Shown in pieces: positions 1-6,211 of a stretch of DNA of 6,211 nucleotides (positions are counted from its first letter, which is position 1; every line of letters begins with the position of its first letter). The notes beneath the pieces were generated by a model. That model was not told the origin of the DNA. It did not search any database and was given only the letters and a program-made list of their open reading frames with translations. This stretch comes from Erythrobacter sp. 34-65-8 (GTDB taxonomy: Bacteria > Pseudomonadota > Alphaproteobacteria > Sphingomonadales > Sphingomonadaceae): NCBI GenBank assembly GCA_002278985.1, contig NCJP01000100.1, forward strand, positions 1-6,211, read 5' to 3'. Position numbers and translations under genes: made by a program.

Positions 1-1278
1 GGAGCTTGCGCCCAGCTTGGCGTCTTTGTCATCGCCCAGCACCGACTCGGTGATCGAGTATGGCAACGGCAGCGGCTTCTCGATCGACGAAACAATCGGG
101 AGGATCACCAGGAAGTGTAGGAAGTAATATGCCGTCGCGATCTGGCTGATCATCACGTAGGGCTCTTCAGCAGGGGCTCCGCCGCAGATGAACAGCACCA
201 CCATGCAGGGGATCAGGCCGAACCAGAAGAACTTGCGGAACAGCGGGCGGTAATGGCCGCTGCGAACCGGGCCCTTGTCCAGCCAGGGCAGGAAGAACCA
301 CACCAGGATGGCTGCGAACATGGCCAGCACGCCCCACAGCTTCGCCGACAGGATGAAGTCGACCGTGAAGGCGCGCAGGATCGCGTAGAACGGGTAGAAG
401 TACCATTCGGGCACGATGTGCGCCGGCGTCGCCAGCGGGTTGGCTTCGATGTAGTTGTCCGGGTGGCCCAGCGTGTTGGGCAGGAAGAACACCATGAATG
501 CGAAGAAGATCAGCACCACGCCCAGGCCGAAACCGTCCTTGGCAGTGTAGTAGGGGTGGAACGGCACGGTATCCGATTCCTGCTTCACTTCGACCCCGGC
601 CGGGTTGGACGAGCCGGGGATGTGCAGTGCCCAGATATGCAGGATCACGACACCCGCAATCACGAACGGCAGCAGATAGTGCAGCGAGAAGAAGCGGTTG
701 AGGGCAGCGTCGTCAGGGGCAAAGCCACCCAGCAGCCAAACCTGCAGCGGCTCACCAACCAGCGGGATTGCCCCGAACAGGCCGGTGATGACCTTGGCGC
801 CCCAGAAGCTCATCTGGCCCCAGGGAAGCACATAGCCCATGAAGGCGGTTGCCATCATCAGCAGGAAGATCACCACGCCCAGCAGCCAGATCATTTCGCG
901 CGGGGCCTTGTACGATGAGTAGAAGAAGCCGCGGAAGATGTGGATGTAGACCACGATGAAGAAGAAGCTGGCGCCGTTGGCGTGGGCATAGCGCATCAGC
1001 CAACCCCAGTTCACGTCGCGCATGATGTGCTCGACCTTGCCGAAGGCGACCGCCGCATCGGCCGCATAATGCATCGCCAGGACAACCCCGGTAATGATCT
1101 GCAGCACCAGGAAGAACCCGGCGAGGACGCCGAAATTCCACATGTAGCTGAGGTTGCGCGGGACCGGATAACCGGCGCCGACAGCATTGTACACGAAACG
1201 CGGAAGCGGCAGGCGCTCGTCCAGCCACTTGGTCAGGCCGGTGGCCGGCTCGTACTGCTTAGCCCAGGGAAAGCTCAT
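1..1278 (-). CDS. petB: Cytochrome b subunit of the cytochrome bc1 complex (3' end cut by window edge)
   Basis: Membrane core of ubiquinol:cytochrome c oxidoreductase (complex III); it binds haems bL and bH and forms the Qo and Qi quinone sites in the inner membrane. The frame is open from ATG 1278 to base 1 without a stop, giving 426 residues that begin [10 protein letters not shown]. Seen directly: haem-ligand histidines at H99/H113 and H200/H214, each pair 14 apart as in bacterial and mitochondrial bc1; the Qo-loop motif QMSFWGA around 155-161; PEWY at 290-293; and about eight hydrophobic helices (near 46-69, 97-120, 128-151, 197-220, 246-269, 314-333, 347-366, 377-397). Family proteins are usually about 400-440 residues, so probably only a short tail is missing. 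It starts 17 nt after petA, with purine-rich GAGAGAG at 1284-1290 as the likely ribosome-binding site, so it is co-transcribed with petA. Residue 295, after PEWYF, is Tyr where Leu is common. Confidence 0.97.
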   Translation of the reverse strand, partial: MSFPWAKQYEPATGLTKWLDERLPLPRFVYNAVGAGYPVPRNLSYMWNFGVLAGFFLVLQIITGVVLAMHYAADAAVAFGKVEHIMRDVNWGWLMRYAHANGASFFFIVVYIHIFRGFFYSSYKAPREMIWLLGVVIFLLMMATAFMGYVLPWGQMSFWGAKVITGLFGAIPLVGEPLQVWLLGGFAPDDAALNRFFSLHYLLPFVIAGVVILHIWALHIPGSSNPAGVEVKQESDTVPFHPYYTAKDGFGLGVVLIFFAFMVFFLPNTLGHPDNYIEANPLATPAHIVPEWYFYPFYAILRAFTVDFILSAKLWGVLAMFAAILVWFFLPWLDKGPVRSGHYRPLFRKFFWFGLIPCMVVLFICGGAPAEEPYVMISQIATAYYFLHFLVILPIVSSIEKPLPLPYSITESVLGDDKDAKLGASS

Positions 1279-1295
1279 GGTTTCTCTCTCGCTCC

Positions 1296-1871
1296 TCAGC
1301 CGACCCGGATGACAGTGTCGGAAGTGAATGCGTATTCCGGCACTTCCAGGTTGGTCGGTGCCGGGCCTTTGCGAATGCGGCCTGCCGTGTCGTAGTGCGA
1401 ACCATGACAGGGGCAGAAATAGCCGCCGTACTCACCCTTGTTCTCGCCTTCTGCGGCACCGAGGGGAACACAACCGAGGTGGGTACAGACACCCATGGTC
1501 ACGAGCAGGTCCTCATGACCTTCCTTGGTCCGCTCAGCCAGGCTTTGCGCATCGCGCAGATCGCCGGTCGCTACCGCGTTGGCCGCCTCGACCTCAGCCG
1601 GGGTCAGGCGGCGGATGAACAGGGGTTGCTTGCGGAAAATCGCCTTGACGGCCTGGCCGGGCTGGATTGCCGAAACGTCAACCTCGGTGCTGCTTTCGGC
1701 CAGAACGTCAGCCGAGGGTGCCATCTGGCTGATCAGCGGCAGCACCACGCCAACCGCGCCGACGCCGGCGGCGCTGACCGCAGCGATATTGATGAAGTCG
1801 CGCCTGCGGACCCCGGTGTCGCCGGTTTCGGCAACCATTGCCGGTGTCGCGGTGCCAGTCGAATCAGCCAT
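1296..1871 (-). CDS. petA: Rieske [2Fe-2S] iron-sulfur subunit of the cytochrome bc1 complex
   Basis: Takes an electron from ubiquinol at the Qo site of cytochrome b and passes it to cytochrome c1; the cluster domain sits on the periplasmic side. The product is 191 residues, normal for the bacterial family. Residues 22-50 hold a twin-arginine-type anchor (RRRDFINIA followed by a hydrophobic helix), which normally stays uncleaved in Rieske proteins. Box I is CTHLGC (C129, H131, C134) and box II is CPCHGS (C153, C155, H156). By family knowledge, C129, H131, C153 and H156 bind the cluster and C134-C155 form the disulfide. The conserved tail [12 protein letters not shown] is at 169-180. The frame is open further upstream to ATG 1991, but ATG 1871 is preferred because it places the Tat motif near residue 22 as in relatives; the extra 40 residues look non-native. 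The ribosome-binding site is weak (AGG-rich). It is the first gene of petAB(C). Confidence 0.96.
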   Translation of the reverse strand: MADSTGTATPAMVAETGDTGVRRRDFINIAAVSAAGVGAVGVVLPLISQMAPSADVLAESSTEVDVSAIQPGQAVKAIFRKQPLFIRRLTPAEVEAANAVATGDLRDAQSLAERTKEGHEDLLVTMGVCTHLGCVPLGAAEGENKGEYGGYFCPCHGSHYDTAGRIRKGPAPTNLEVPEYAFTSDTVIRVG

Positions 1872-1947
1872 TAGACCTGCCTTGCCTAGCCTGTATTCCG
1901 CCCGATGCGCGGGCTGTCCCAATCTTCCAACCGGCCTCCGCCTGAGT

Positions 1948-1968
1948 GAACCCGCCAGCGGCAGGTTC
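1948..1968 (-). repeat. Hairpin-forming inverted repeat in the petA leader
   Basis: On the minus strand GAACCTGCC and GGCGGGTTC flank a GCT loop. All nine positions pair in minus-strand RNA, with one U-G wobble. On the plus strand the same position would be a C-A mismatch, so the structure fits an RNA made in the direction of petA better. There is no downstream U tract. It could be a 5'-leader stem of petA mRNA or the 3' end of the pgeF transcript. Confidence 0.55.
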
Positions 1969-2014
1969 CGACAGACGTGAAAAGACCACACCTTATCGCC
2001 GGTTTGGGCGAGCC

Positions 2015-2041
2015 TCTATACAGGGGCAGTGCTTTTGCCAA
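2015..2041 (-). promoter_or_regulatory. Possible sigma-70-type promoter for petA
   Basis: On the minus strand TTGGCA (2041-2036) and TATAGA (2020-2015) resemble -35 and -10 boxes, but the 15-nt spacer is shorter than the usual 17. Transcription would start near 2008, giving petA a leader of roughly 137 nt that contains the 1948-1968 stem. A weaker alternative nearer the gene is TTGGGA (1922-1917) and GAATAC (1898-1893) with an 18-nt spacer. This is consensus matching by eye only. Confidence 0.3.
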
Positions 2042-2060
2042 CCGCATTTTGGGCACTGCC
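2025..2060. repeat. Inverted repeat GGCAGTGC/GCACTGCC after pgeF
   Basis: Perfect 8-bp arms at 2025-2032 and 2053-2060 are separated by 20 nt. On the minus strand the repeat begins 9 nt after the pgeF stop codon. The loop contains the candidate -35 box of petA and one arm lies in that promoter's spacer. It could be a regulator site, a transcript 3'-end stem without a U tract, or chance. Confidence 0.45.
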
Positions 2061-2069
2061 TGTGCACTT

Positions 2070-2819
2070 TCACGCAACCGCGATCAGGCTGAGCTGGCGC
2101 CCGTAATTCGGCTCGGCCCGATGAGTGGCTCGGCGGAACGAGTAGAACTGCTCCGGCAGGGCGTACGTGTCGAGCGCGCAATCTTCGACAGCACCAATAC
2201 CGGCCTGCCTCAGCCGGCCTGCGACGTAGGCGGGAAGGTCGAATTGCCAGTGGCCCGGTTTCGCGGGAGCAAAGCACTTTTCCGCAGACTGACCGAACTG
2301 GTCGCGGAACGCATCGTCCACTTCGTAGCTGGCCTGCGCGATAGTGGGGCCGATCGCTGCGACCATGCGCGGCCGCCGTGCACCGAGCCGCTCCATCGCC
2401 TCGAGAGTCGCTTCGAGCACCCCGCTGTGTGCCCCGCGCCATCCGGCATGGGCAGCACCGGCGATGCCGGCCTGCCGATCAGCAAACAGGACCGGGGCGC
2501 AGTCGGCCGTCACGATGCCCAGGATCACCCCGGGCCGGTCGGTAACAAGCGCATCGGCCGTGGGGCGATGGTCGTCGTCCCACAGGTCCGTCACCGTCAC
2601 CACGTCTGCCGAATGGACCTGGTGCAGCCCCAGCAGCGGCGCGCCCGGCAGCACTGCATCGGCCGCTTCCCGCCGGTTGGCCGCAACCGCAGCCGGATCA
2701 TCGCCTGCGCCAAAGCCGCATTGCAACCCGCCGACCAGGCCGGTGGACTGGCCACCAAGCCGGGTCATGAATCCGTGCGGTATACCGGAAAGTGCCGTGA
2801 CCCGAACCGCCTCAGCCAA
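2070..2819 (-). CDS. pgeF: Peptidoglycan editing factor PgeF (YfiH/laccase-domain, DUF152 family)
   Basis: Cytoplasmic multicopper-polyphenol-oxidase-like (YfiH) family. The E. coli member removes wrongly made UDP-MurNAc-L-Ser during cell-wall precursor synthesis; related proteins show purine-nucleoside activities, so the substrate here is inferred from family. The product is 249 residues, the usual length. Motifs in order: TRLGG (19-23), HQVHS (66-70), TADCAPV (104-110), AHAGWRG (123-129) and a C-terminal LPEQFYSFRR stretch (221-230). H69, C107 and H124 match the catalytic/zinc triad of E. coli YfiH (H71, C107, H124). The start is TTG at 2819: only three sense codons lie between it and an in-frame stop at 2829-2831, and the next ATG (codon 18) would remove the first conserved strand. 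It overlaps the pepN stop by 8 nt and has only a weak ribosome-binding site, which suggests translational coupling to pepN. Confidence 0.93.
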   Translation of the reverse strand: MAEAVRVTALSGIPHGFMTRLGGQSTGLVGGLQCGFGAGDDPAAVAANRREAADAVLPGAPLLGLHQVHSADVVTVTDLWDDDHRPTADALVTDRPGVILGIVTADCAPVLFADRQAGIAGAAHAGWRGAHSGVLEATLEAMERLGARRPRMVAAIGPTIAQASYEVDDAFRDQFGQSAEKCFAPAKPGHWQFDLPAYVAGRLRQAGIGAVEDCALDTYALPEQFYSFRRATHRAEPNYGRQLSLIAVA

Positions 2820-5463
2820 GGCTGCGGCTCACTTGCTCGAACGTGTCGCGCGACAGGCTGCCGGTAGCCATGATCCGCTCCAGCTCGCCCTTCATCAGTG
2901 CTGCCCGGCCCGGCTCGGTCCGCCGCCAGCGCCCGAGGGAGGGCACCATACGCGCGGCGGTCTGAGCGTTGATTGCATCGAGTTCGATAATCAGGTCCGC
3001 CAGCATCCGGTAACCTTCCCCGCTCGCGGCATGGAACGCATGGGCATTGGCGGCAAAAGCCATGTAAAGCGACCGCACCCGGTTGGGGTTGCGCAAGGTG
3101 AAATCGAGGTGACGGGCCAGCGCCTTGACATGCTCCAGCACCTGCGGGTGGAGCGAGAGCGCCTGCAGGCTGAACCACTTGTCGATCACCAGATCATTGC
3201 CGCGGAAGCGGTTGTAGAAATCGAGCAGGCACGCGGTGCGCGCGGCCGTCTCCAGCCCGGCCAGGACCATCAGTGCGCCCTGGCGGTCAGTCATGTTGGT
3301 GGCGTTATGGTATTGCGCCGCTGCCAGCTCCGAAGCCAGGGCAGGGTTGCCCGCCGCAAGATAGACCAGCGTCTGGGTGCGGATCTTGCGCGCTCCCTTG
3401 GCTGCCCGGTCAAGCGCAAAGGGGACCGCTGCGGCGCGGTGGTGGATGGCGAGCAGGTCCGCCTCCAGCTCACGCCCGAGCCAGGTCTTGAGCGCCTCAC
3501 GTTCGGCATGGATAAGCGCCGGATCGGCCACCAGCTGCTGTTCGGCAAGATAGCCGTGGCCGGGCAGGGTGATGAGTTCGCCCCGCATCGAATCATCCAG
3601 CGCCTTGTCGGTCAGCACCGCAGCAAAGGCGCTGCGGATCGCTTCCTGACCAGCCGCGCGCTCGGCCGCGTCCAGGCCCCCGCCACTGGCGGCTGTAAGA
3701 TGGCCGACCAGCAGTTCCTGCATCGCCTCGTAGCGGGCGAAGGGATCATCGTCATGCGCGGCCAGGAACAGCAGGTCCTCAGCAGGCACGTGGCGCTCGA
3801 TCGCAACGGGGGCGGAAAAGCCGCGGTTGATCGACAGCACCGGCAGGGCGGCAAACCCGGCAAAGTGGTAGCTCGCCTCGGCCCGGTCGAGCACCAGCAG
3901 TTCTTCGCCCCGGTGCGCGCCGCTGGCGCGGTCAAACAGGGCAAGACGCAGCGGGATCGGCATCGGCTTCTTGTCGGGCTGCCCCGGTGTTGGCGGAACA
4001 GTCTGTTTGAGGTGGAGGGTCGCCGTCTCGCCCTCGTGCGTCAGCGCGACCTCGACCTTGGGCGTCCCGGCCTGGGAATACCACAGGCGGAACTGGGCCA
4101 GGTCAAGCCCGGCCCCTTCCTCGATCGCGCGGACGAAATCCTCGCACGTGGCGGCCTCGCCGTCATGGCGGCTGAAGTACAGGTCGGTGCCCCGCCGGAA
4201 CGCCTCCGGCCCGGACATGGTCCGCATCATGCGGATCACCTCGGCCCCCTTGTTGTAGACCGTGGCGGTGTAGAAATTGGAGATTTCCCGGAAGCTGTCA
4301 GGCCGGATCGGGTGGGCCAGCGGGCCGCTGTCCTCAGGAAACTGGACCTGGCGCAGCACCCGCACATCCTCGATCCGCTTGACCGCTTCGCCCTGCATGT
4401 CCTGGCTGAACAGCTGGTCGCGCAGCACGGTGAAGCCTTCCTTGAGGCTCAGCTGGAACCAGTCCCGGCAGGTGACGCGGTTGCCCGACCAGTTATGGAA
4501 GTATTCGTGCGCGATGACCCCTTCGATGGCGTCATAATCGGCGTCGTTGGCGGTTTCCCGGTCGGCCAGCACATACTTGGTGTTGAAGACGTTGAGGCCC
4601 TTGTTCTCCATCGCACCCATGTTGAAATCGCTCACCGCAACCACGTTGTAGAGGTCGAGGTCGTATTCGCGGCCGAACACCTCCTCGTCCCAGCGCATCG
4701 ACCGGGCCAGCGATTCGAGCGCATGATCGGTGCGCGGCAGGTCCTCGACGCGGACCCAGATATTGAGCGTCACTTCGCGCCCCCCCATGGTGGTGAAGCC
4801 CTGCGAGTTGGCCACCAGATCACCTGCCACCAGCGCGAACAGGTAGCTCGGCTTGGGCCAGGGATCGTGCCATTCGGCCCAGTGGGAGCCGTCTTCGCCT
4901 TCTCCGGTCGCCACTTCGTTGCCGTTGCACAGCAGCACCGGGAACTGCGCTTTGGGCCCCTGCATCCGCACGGTGTAAACCGAGAGCACATCGGGCCGGT
5001 CAGGGAAGAAGGTAATCCGGCGGAAACCTTCGGCCTCGCACTGGGTGCACAGCATCCCGCTGGAGGCATAGAGGCCCATCAGCTGGGTGTTGGCCGATGG
5101 ATCGATCTCGGTCTCGACCTCGATCAGATGGCTGTCGCCATGCAGCGGCACCATCAGGTCGCCGCCGTCCATGCTCCAGCCGGTACAGGGCGCGCCATCG
5201 ACCGTGACCGAGCGCGCCGCCAGCCCGTCGCCATTGAGCCGGATGGTGTCGCTGTGATCGGCCCGGGCATTGCGCTGCACCGTCAGCGCGGCGTGCACCC
5301 GGGTGCGGTCCAGCCCGAGGTCAAACCGGAGCGAGACCTCAGGTACCAGCCAGCCGAACGGACGGTAATCCTCGCGCCGGATCACCGGCGGTTCGTGCGG
5401 GGTGGGCGCGGCGTCTGCGAGAATGGTGGTGCCATCGGGCTGCGGAGGGGTTGCAATATCCAT
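2812..5463 (-). CDS. pepN: Aminopeptidase N (M1-family zinc metallopeptidase, bacterial PepN type)
   Basis: Removes N-terminal residues from peptides in the cytoplasm during protein turnover. The product is 883 residues; E. coli PepN has 870 and the key residues align with a constant shift of 22. Seen directly: Q141 and E143 (QCEAEGFRR), exopeptidase motif GAMEN 283-287, zinc site HEYFH 319-323 with third ligand E342 (LKEG), catalytic base E320 and transition-state tyrosine Y403. Approximate domains: N-terminal beta sandwich 1-215, thermolysin-like catalytic 216-460, small beta domain 460-560, helical C-terminal 560-883. No signal peptide is seen. ATG 5463 is supported by AGGAA 7 nt upstream. 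It overlaps pgeF downstream and is divergent from the SDR gene across 40 nt. No frameshift or missing active-site residue is apparent, so the enzyme should be functional. Confidence 0.97.
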   Translation of the reverse strand: MDIATPPQPDGTTILADAAPTPHEPPVIRREDYRPFGWLVPEVSLRFDLGLDRTRVHAALTVQRNARADHSDTIRLNGDGLAARSVTVDGAPCTGWSMDGGDLMVPLHGDSHLIEVETEIDPSANTQLMGLYASSGMLCTQCEAEGFRRITFFPDRPDVLSVYTVRMQGPKAQFPVLLCNGNEVATGEGEDGSHWAEWHDPWPKPSYLFALVAGDLVANSQGFTTMGGREVTLNIWVRVEDLPRTDHALESLARSMRWDEEVFGREYDLDLYNVVAVSDFNMGAMENKGLNVFNTKYVLADRETANDADYDAIEGVIAHEYFHNWSGNRVTCRDWFQLSLKEGFTVLRDQLFSQDMQGEAVKRIEDVRVLRQVQFPEDSGPLAHPIRPDSFREISNFYTATVYNKGAEVIRMMRTMSGPEAFRRGTDLYFSRHDGEAATCEDFVRAIEEGAGLDLAQFRLWYSQAGTPKVEVALTHEGETATLHLKQTVPPTPGQPDKKPMPIPLRLALFDRASGAHRGEELLVLDRAEASYHFAGFAALPVLSINRGFSAPVAIERHVPAEDLLFLAAHDDDPFARYEAMQELLVGHLTAASGGGLDAAERAAGQEAIRSAFAAVLTDKALDDSMRGELITLPGHGYLAEQQLVADPALIHAEREALKTWLGRELEADLLAIHHRAAAVPFALDRAAKGARKIRTQTLVYLAAGNPALASELAAAQYHNATNMTDRQGALMVLAGLETAARTACLLDFYNRFRGNDLVIDKWFSLQALSLHPQVLEHVKALARHLDFTLRNPNRVRSLYMAFAANAHAFHAASGEGYRMLADLIIELDAINAQTAARMVPSLGRWRRTEPGRAALMKGELERIMATGSLSRDTFEQVSRSLG

Positions 5464-5470
5464 TGCGCCG

Positions 5471-5476
5471 TTCCTA
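5471..5476 (-). promoter_or_regulatory. Ribosome-binding site of pepN
   Basis: TAGGAA on the minus strand lies 7 nt before the pepN ATG at 5463, a normal spacing. It supports that start and shows that about half of the 40-nt divergent gap is used by this translation signal. Confidence 0.65.
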
Positions 5477-5487
5477 ATCGCATTTTC

Positions 5488-5494
5488 GGAAGGA
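5488..5494 (+). promoter_or_regulatory. Strong ribosome-binding site that fixes a TTG start
   Basis: GGAAGGA is close to the ideal Shine-Dalgarno sequence and lies 9 nt before TTG 5504, the start of the SDR frame. Its last A is also the first base of ATG 5494, which is in another frame and too close to the site to be served by it. The site therefore decides in favour of the TTG start. Confidence 0.7.
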
Positions 5495-5503
5495 TGCCAC
5501 GGC

Positions 5504-6211
5504 TTGCCGCACCTGCTTATCTTCGGCCTCGGCTACACTGCTTCGCGCGTGAGAAACGCGCTTGTGGCGCGCGGGTGGACGGTCGAGGCCACCGGACGGG
5601 CGGGCGGAATCGCCTTCGAGGACGAGGCGGCGGTGCGGGCTGCGCTGGGCCGGGCGAGCCACGTCCTGTCCTCGGTCCCGCCAGTGGGAGACAGCGATCC
5701 GGTGCTGGATCGCTATGGCGCAAGCCTGACGCACGGATGGCTCGGCTACCTGTCGTCGACCGGCGTCTATGGCGACGCGCAGGGCGCCTGGGTCGACGAG
5801 AGCGCGCCGACCGGCACCGGGCGCCGCTCCGCCCGGAGCGAGGCGGACGCGCGCTGGATGGCGCTGGGCGCGCGGGTGTTCCGCCTGCCCGGGATCTACG
5901 GCCCGGGCCGGAGCGCGCTCGACCGGGTCAGCGAGGGGCGGGCCCAGCGGATCGACCTGCCGGGGCAGGTGTTCAGCCGGGTCCATGTCGATGATATCGT
6001 CAGCGGCGTGCTGGCCGGGCTCGACGGGCCGCCGGGTGCCTACAACCTGGCCGATGACCTGCCGTGCAGCCAGAATGCGGTGATCGAGCAGGCCTGCCGC
6101 CTGCTCGGCCGCGCGCCGCCGCCGCTCCAGACGCTGGAAGAAGCGAACCTCTCTCCCATGGCGCTGGGGTTCTATGCCGAGAACCGCCGGGTGGCGAATG
6201 GCAAGGCCAAG
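5504..6211 (+). CDS. Atypical SDR / NAD-dependent epimerase-like protein, YeeZ-type (3' end cut by window edge)
   Basis: Rossmann-fold NAD(P)-binding protein of the extended/atypical short-chain dehydrogenase group; substrate unknown. 236 residues are visible with no stop; relatives are around 270-290, so the last few tens of residues are probably missing. Seen directly: an N-terminal strand and glycine-rich loop LLIFGLGYTASR (4-15), SSTGVYGD (84-91) followed by GAWVDESAP (94-102) as in YeeZ-like proteins, RLPGIYGPGR (127-136), and VHVDDIV (160-166) typical of sugar-epimerase relatives. The usual YxxxK catalytic pair after SSTGVYG is absent; the matching stretch is RRSARSEADARW (107-118), so classical SDR catalysis is doubtful. 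The start is TTG 5504 because it has a strong ribosome-binding site and begins directly at the Rossmann strand. By eye it is more GC-rich than the pet genes. It is divergent from pepN. Confidence 0.88.
   Translation, partial: MPHLLIFGLGYTASRVRNALVARGWTVEATGRAGGIAFEDEAAVRAALGRASHVLSSVPPVGDSDPVLDRYGASLTHGWLGYLSSTGVYGDAQGAWVDESAPTGTGRRSARSEADARWMALGARVFRLPGIYGPGRSALDRVSEGRAQRIDLPGQVFSRVHVDDIVSGVLAGLDGPPGAYNLADDLPCSQNAVIEQACRLLGRAPPPLQTLEEANLSPMALGFYAENRRVANGKAK

Larger units (their letters stand above)
1872..2069 (-). other. Intergenic region between pgeF and petA
   Basis: This 198-nt non-coding gap is the only sizeable one in the window. Read on the minus strand it must contain the end of the pepN-pgeF transcript and probably the petA promoter and leader. 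It holds an 8-bp inverted repeat just after the pgeF stop, a possible sigma-70-like promoter, a 9-bp stem with a 3-nt loop, and a weaker 5-bp GC stem at 1900-1904/1910-1914. No run of T follows any of the stems on the minus strand, so no standard intrinsic terminator is visible. Read-through from pgeF into petA is therefore possible. Confidence 0.7.

Noticed and set aside
253..918. 221-residue plus-strand frame over cytochrome b
   Set aside because: In-register antisense shadow of petB; Gln/His/Arg-rich translation without a domain.
1395..1874. 159-residue plus-strand frame over the Rieske gene
   Set aside because: In-register antisense shadow of petA; no recognisable domain.
1948..1968. Intrinsic terminator
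   Set aside because: The stem is strong but no T run follows on the minus strand, so only a hairpin is claimed.
1872..1991. 40-residue N-terminal extension of the Rieske protein from ATG 1991
   Set aside because: It would move the twin-arginine motif far from the N-terminus and spans the intergenic stem; relatives start near ATG 1871.
1977..2867. 296-residue plus-strand frame over pgeF
   Set aside because: In-register antisense shadow of pgeF, which has clear catalytic motifs on the minus strand.
5494..5496. ATG 5494 as start of the plus-strand gene
   Set aside because: Wrong frame for the SDR motifs and overlapping the ribosome-binding site.
5474..5986. 170-residue minus-strand frame over the SDR gene
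   Set aside because: Antisense shadow; Arg/Pro/Ala-rich, no domain, while the plus-strand frame shows a clear Rossmann fold.
2344..5994. 1216-residue plus-strand reading frame as a real gene
   Set aside because: It lies in codon register opposite pepN, runs across unrelated genes in other frames, has a low-complexity Arg/Gly/Pro/His-rich product with no recognisable domain, and is explained by absence of TTA, CTA and TCA codons in pepN.
1..6211. CRISPR array, insertion sequence, tRNA or phage remnant
   Set aside because: No regularly spaced direct repeats, transposase motifs, tRNA-like folds or foreign-looking genes were seen; the window is ordinary core-genome sequence.

Overview
The window looks like chromosome from a GC-rich alphaproteobacterium, most likely a sphingomonad (Sphingomonadales: Novosphingobium/Erythrobacter-like). 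This placement is inferred from protein style and gene order, not from a database search. It is almost fully coding: four genes on the minus strand and one divergent gene on the plus strand. No tRNA, rRNA, insertion sequence, CRISPR array or other mobile element is visible.

Minus strand, read from right to left: an M1-family aminopeptidase N (pepN, 5463-2812) is followed with an 8-nt overlap by a PgeF/YfiH-type peptidoglycan editing factor (pgeF, 2819-2070, TTG start). A 198-nt gap (1872-2069) contains two inverted repeats and a possible promoter. Then come the first two genes of the cytochrome bc1 operon: the Rieske iron-sulfur protein (petA, 1871-1296) and, 17 nt further on, cytochrome b (petB, 1278 to beyond base 1). 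Cytochrome b keeps all four haem-ligand histidines and the PEWY motif, but its last residues and stop lie outside the window. The next gene beyond the edge is expected to be petC (cytochrome c1), which cannot be seen here.

Plus strand: only 40 nt separate pepN from a divergent gene for an atypical short-chain dehydrogenase/reductase (SDR) family protein (5504 to beyond 6211). It appears to start at TTG behind a strong ribosome-binding site and is cut by the right edge.

Working together: petA and petB encode two of the three core subunits of the ubiquinol:cytochrome c oxidoreductase of aerobic respiration. pepN and pgeF form a translationally coupled pair for peptide turnover and cell-wall quality control. 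The SDR gene is a separate unit of unknown substrate. I see no clearly new system. The points worth a second look are start-codon choice (two TTG starts, one with an ATG decoy inside the Shine-Dalgarno sequence), structured DNA upstream of petA, the very tight divergent gap, and a 1216-codon open antisense frame that is best explained as a codon-usage shadow.
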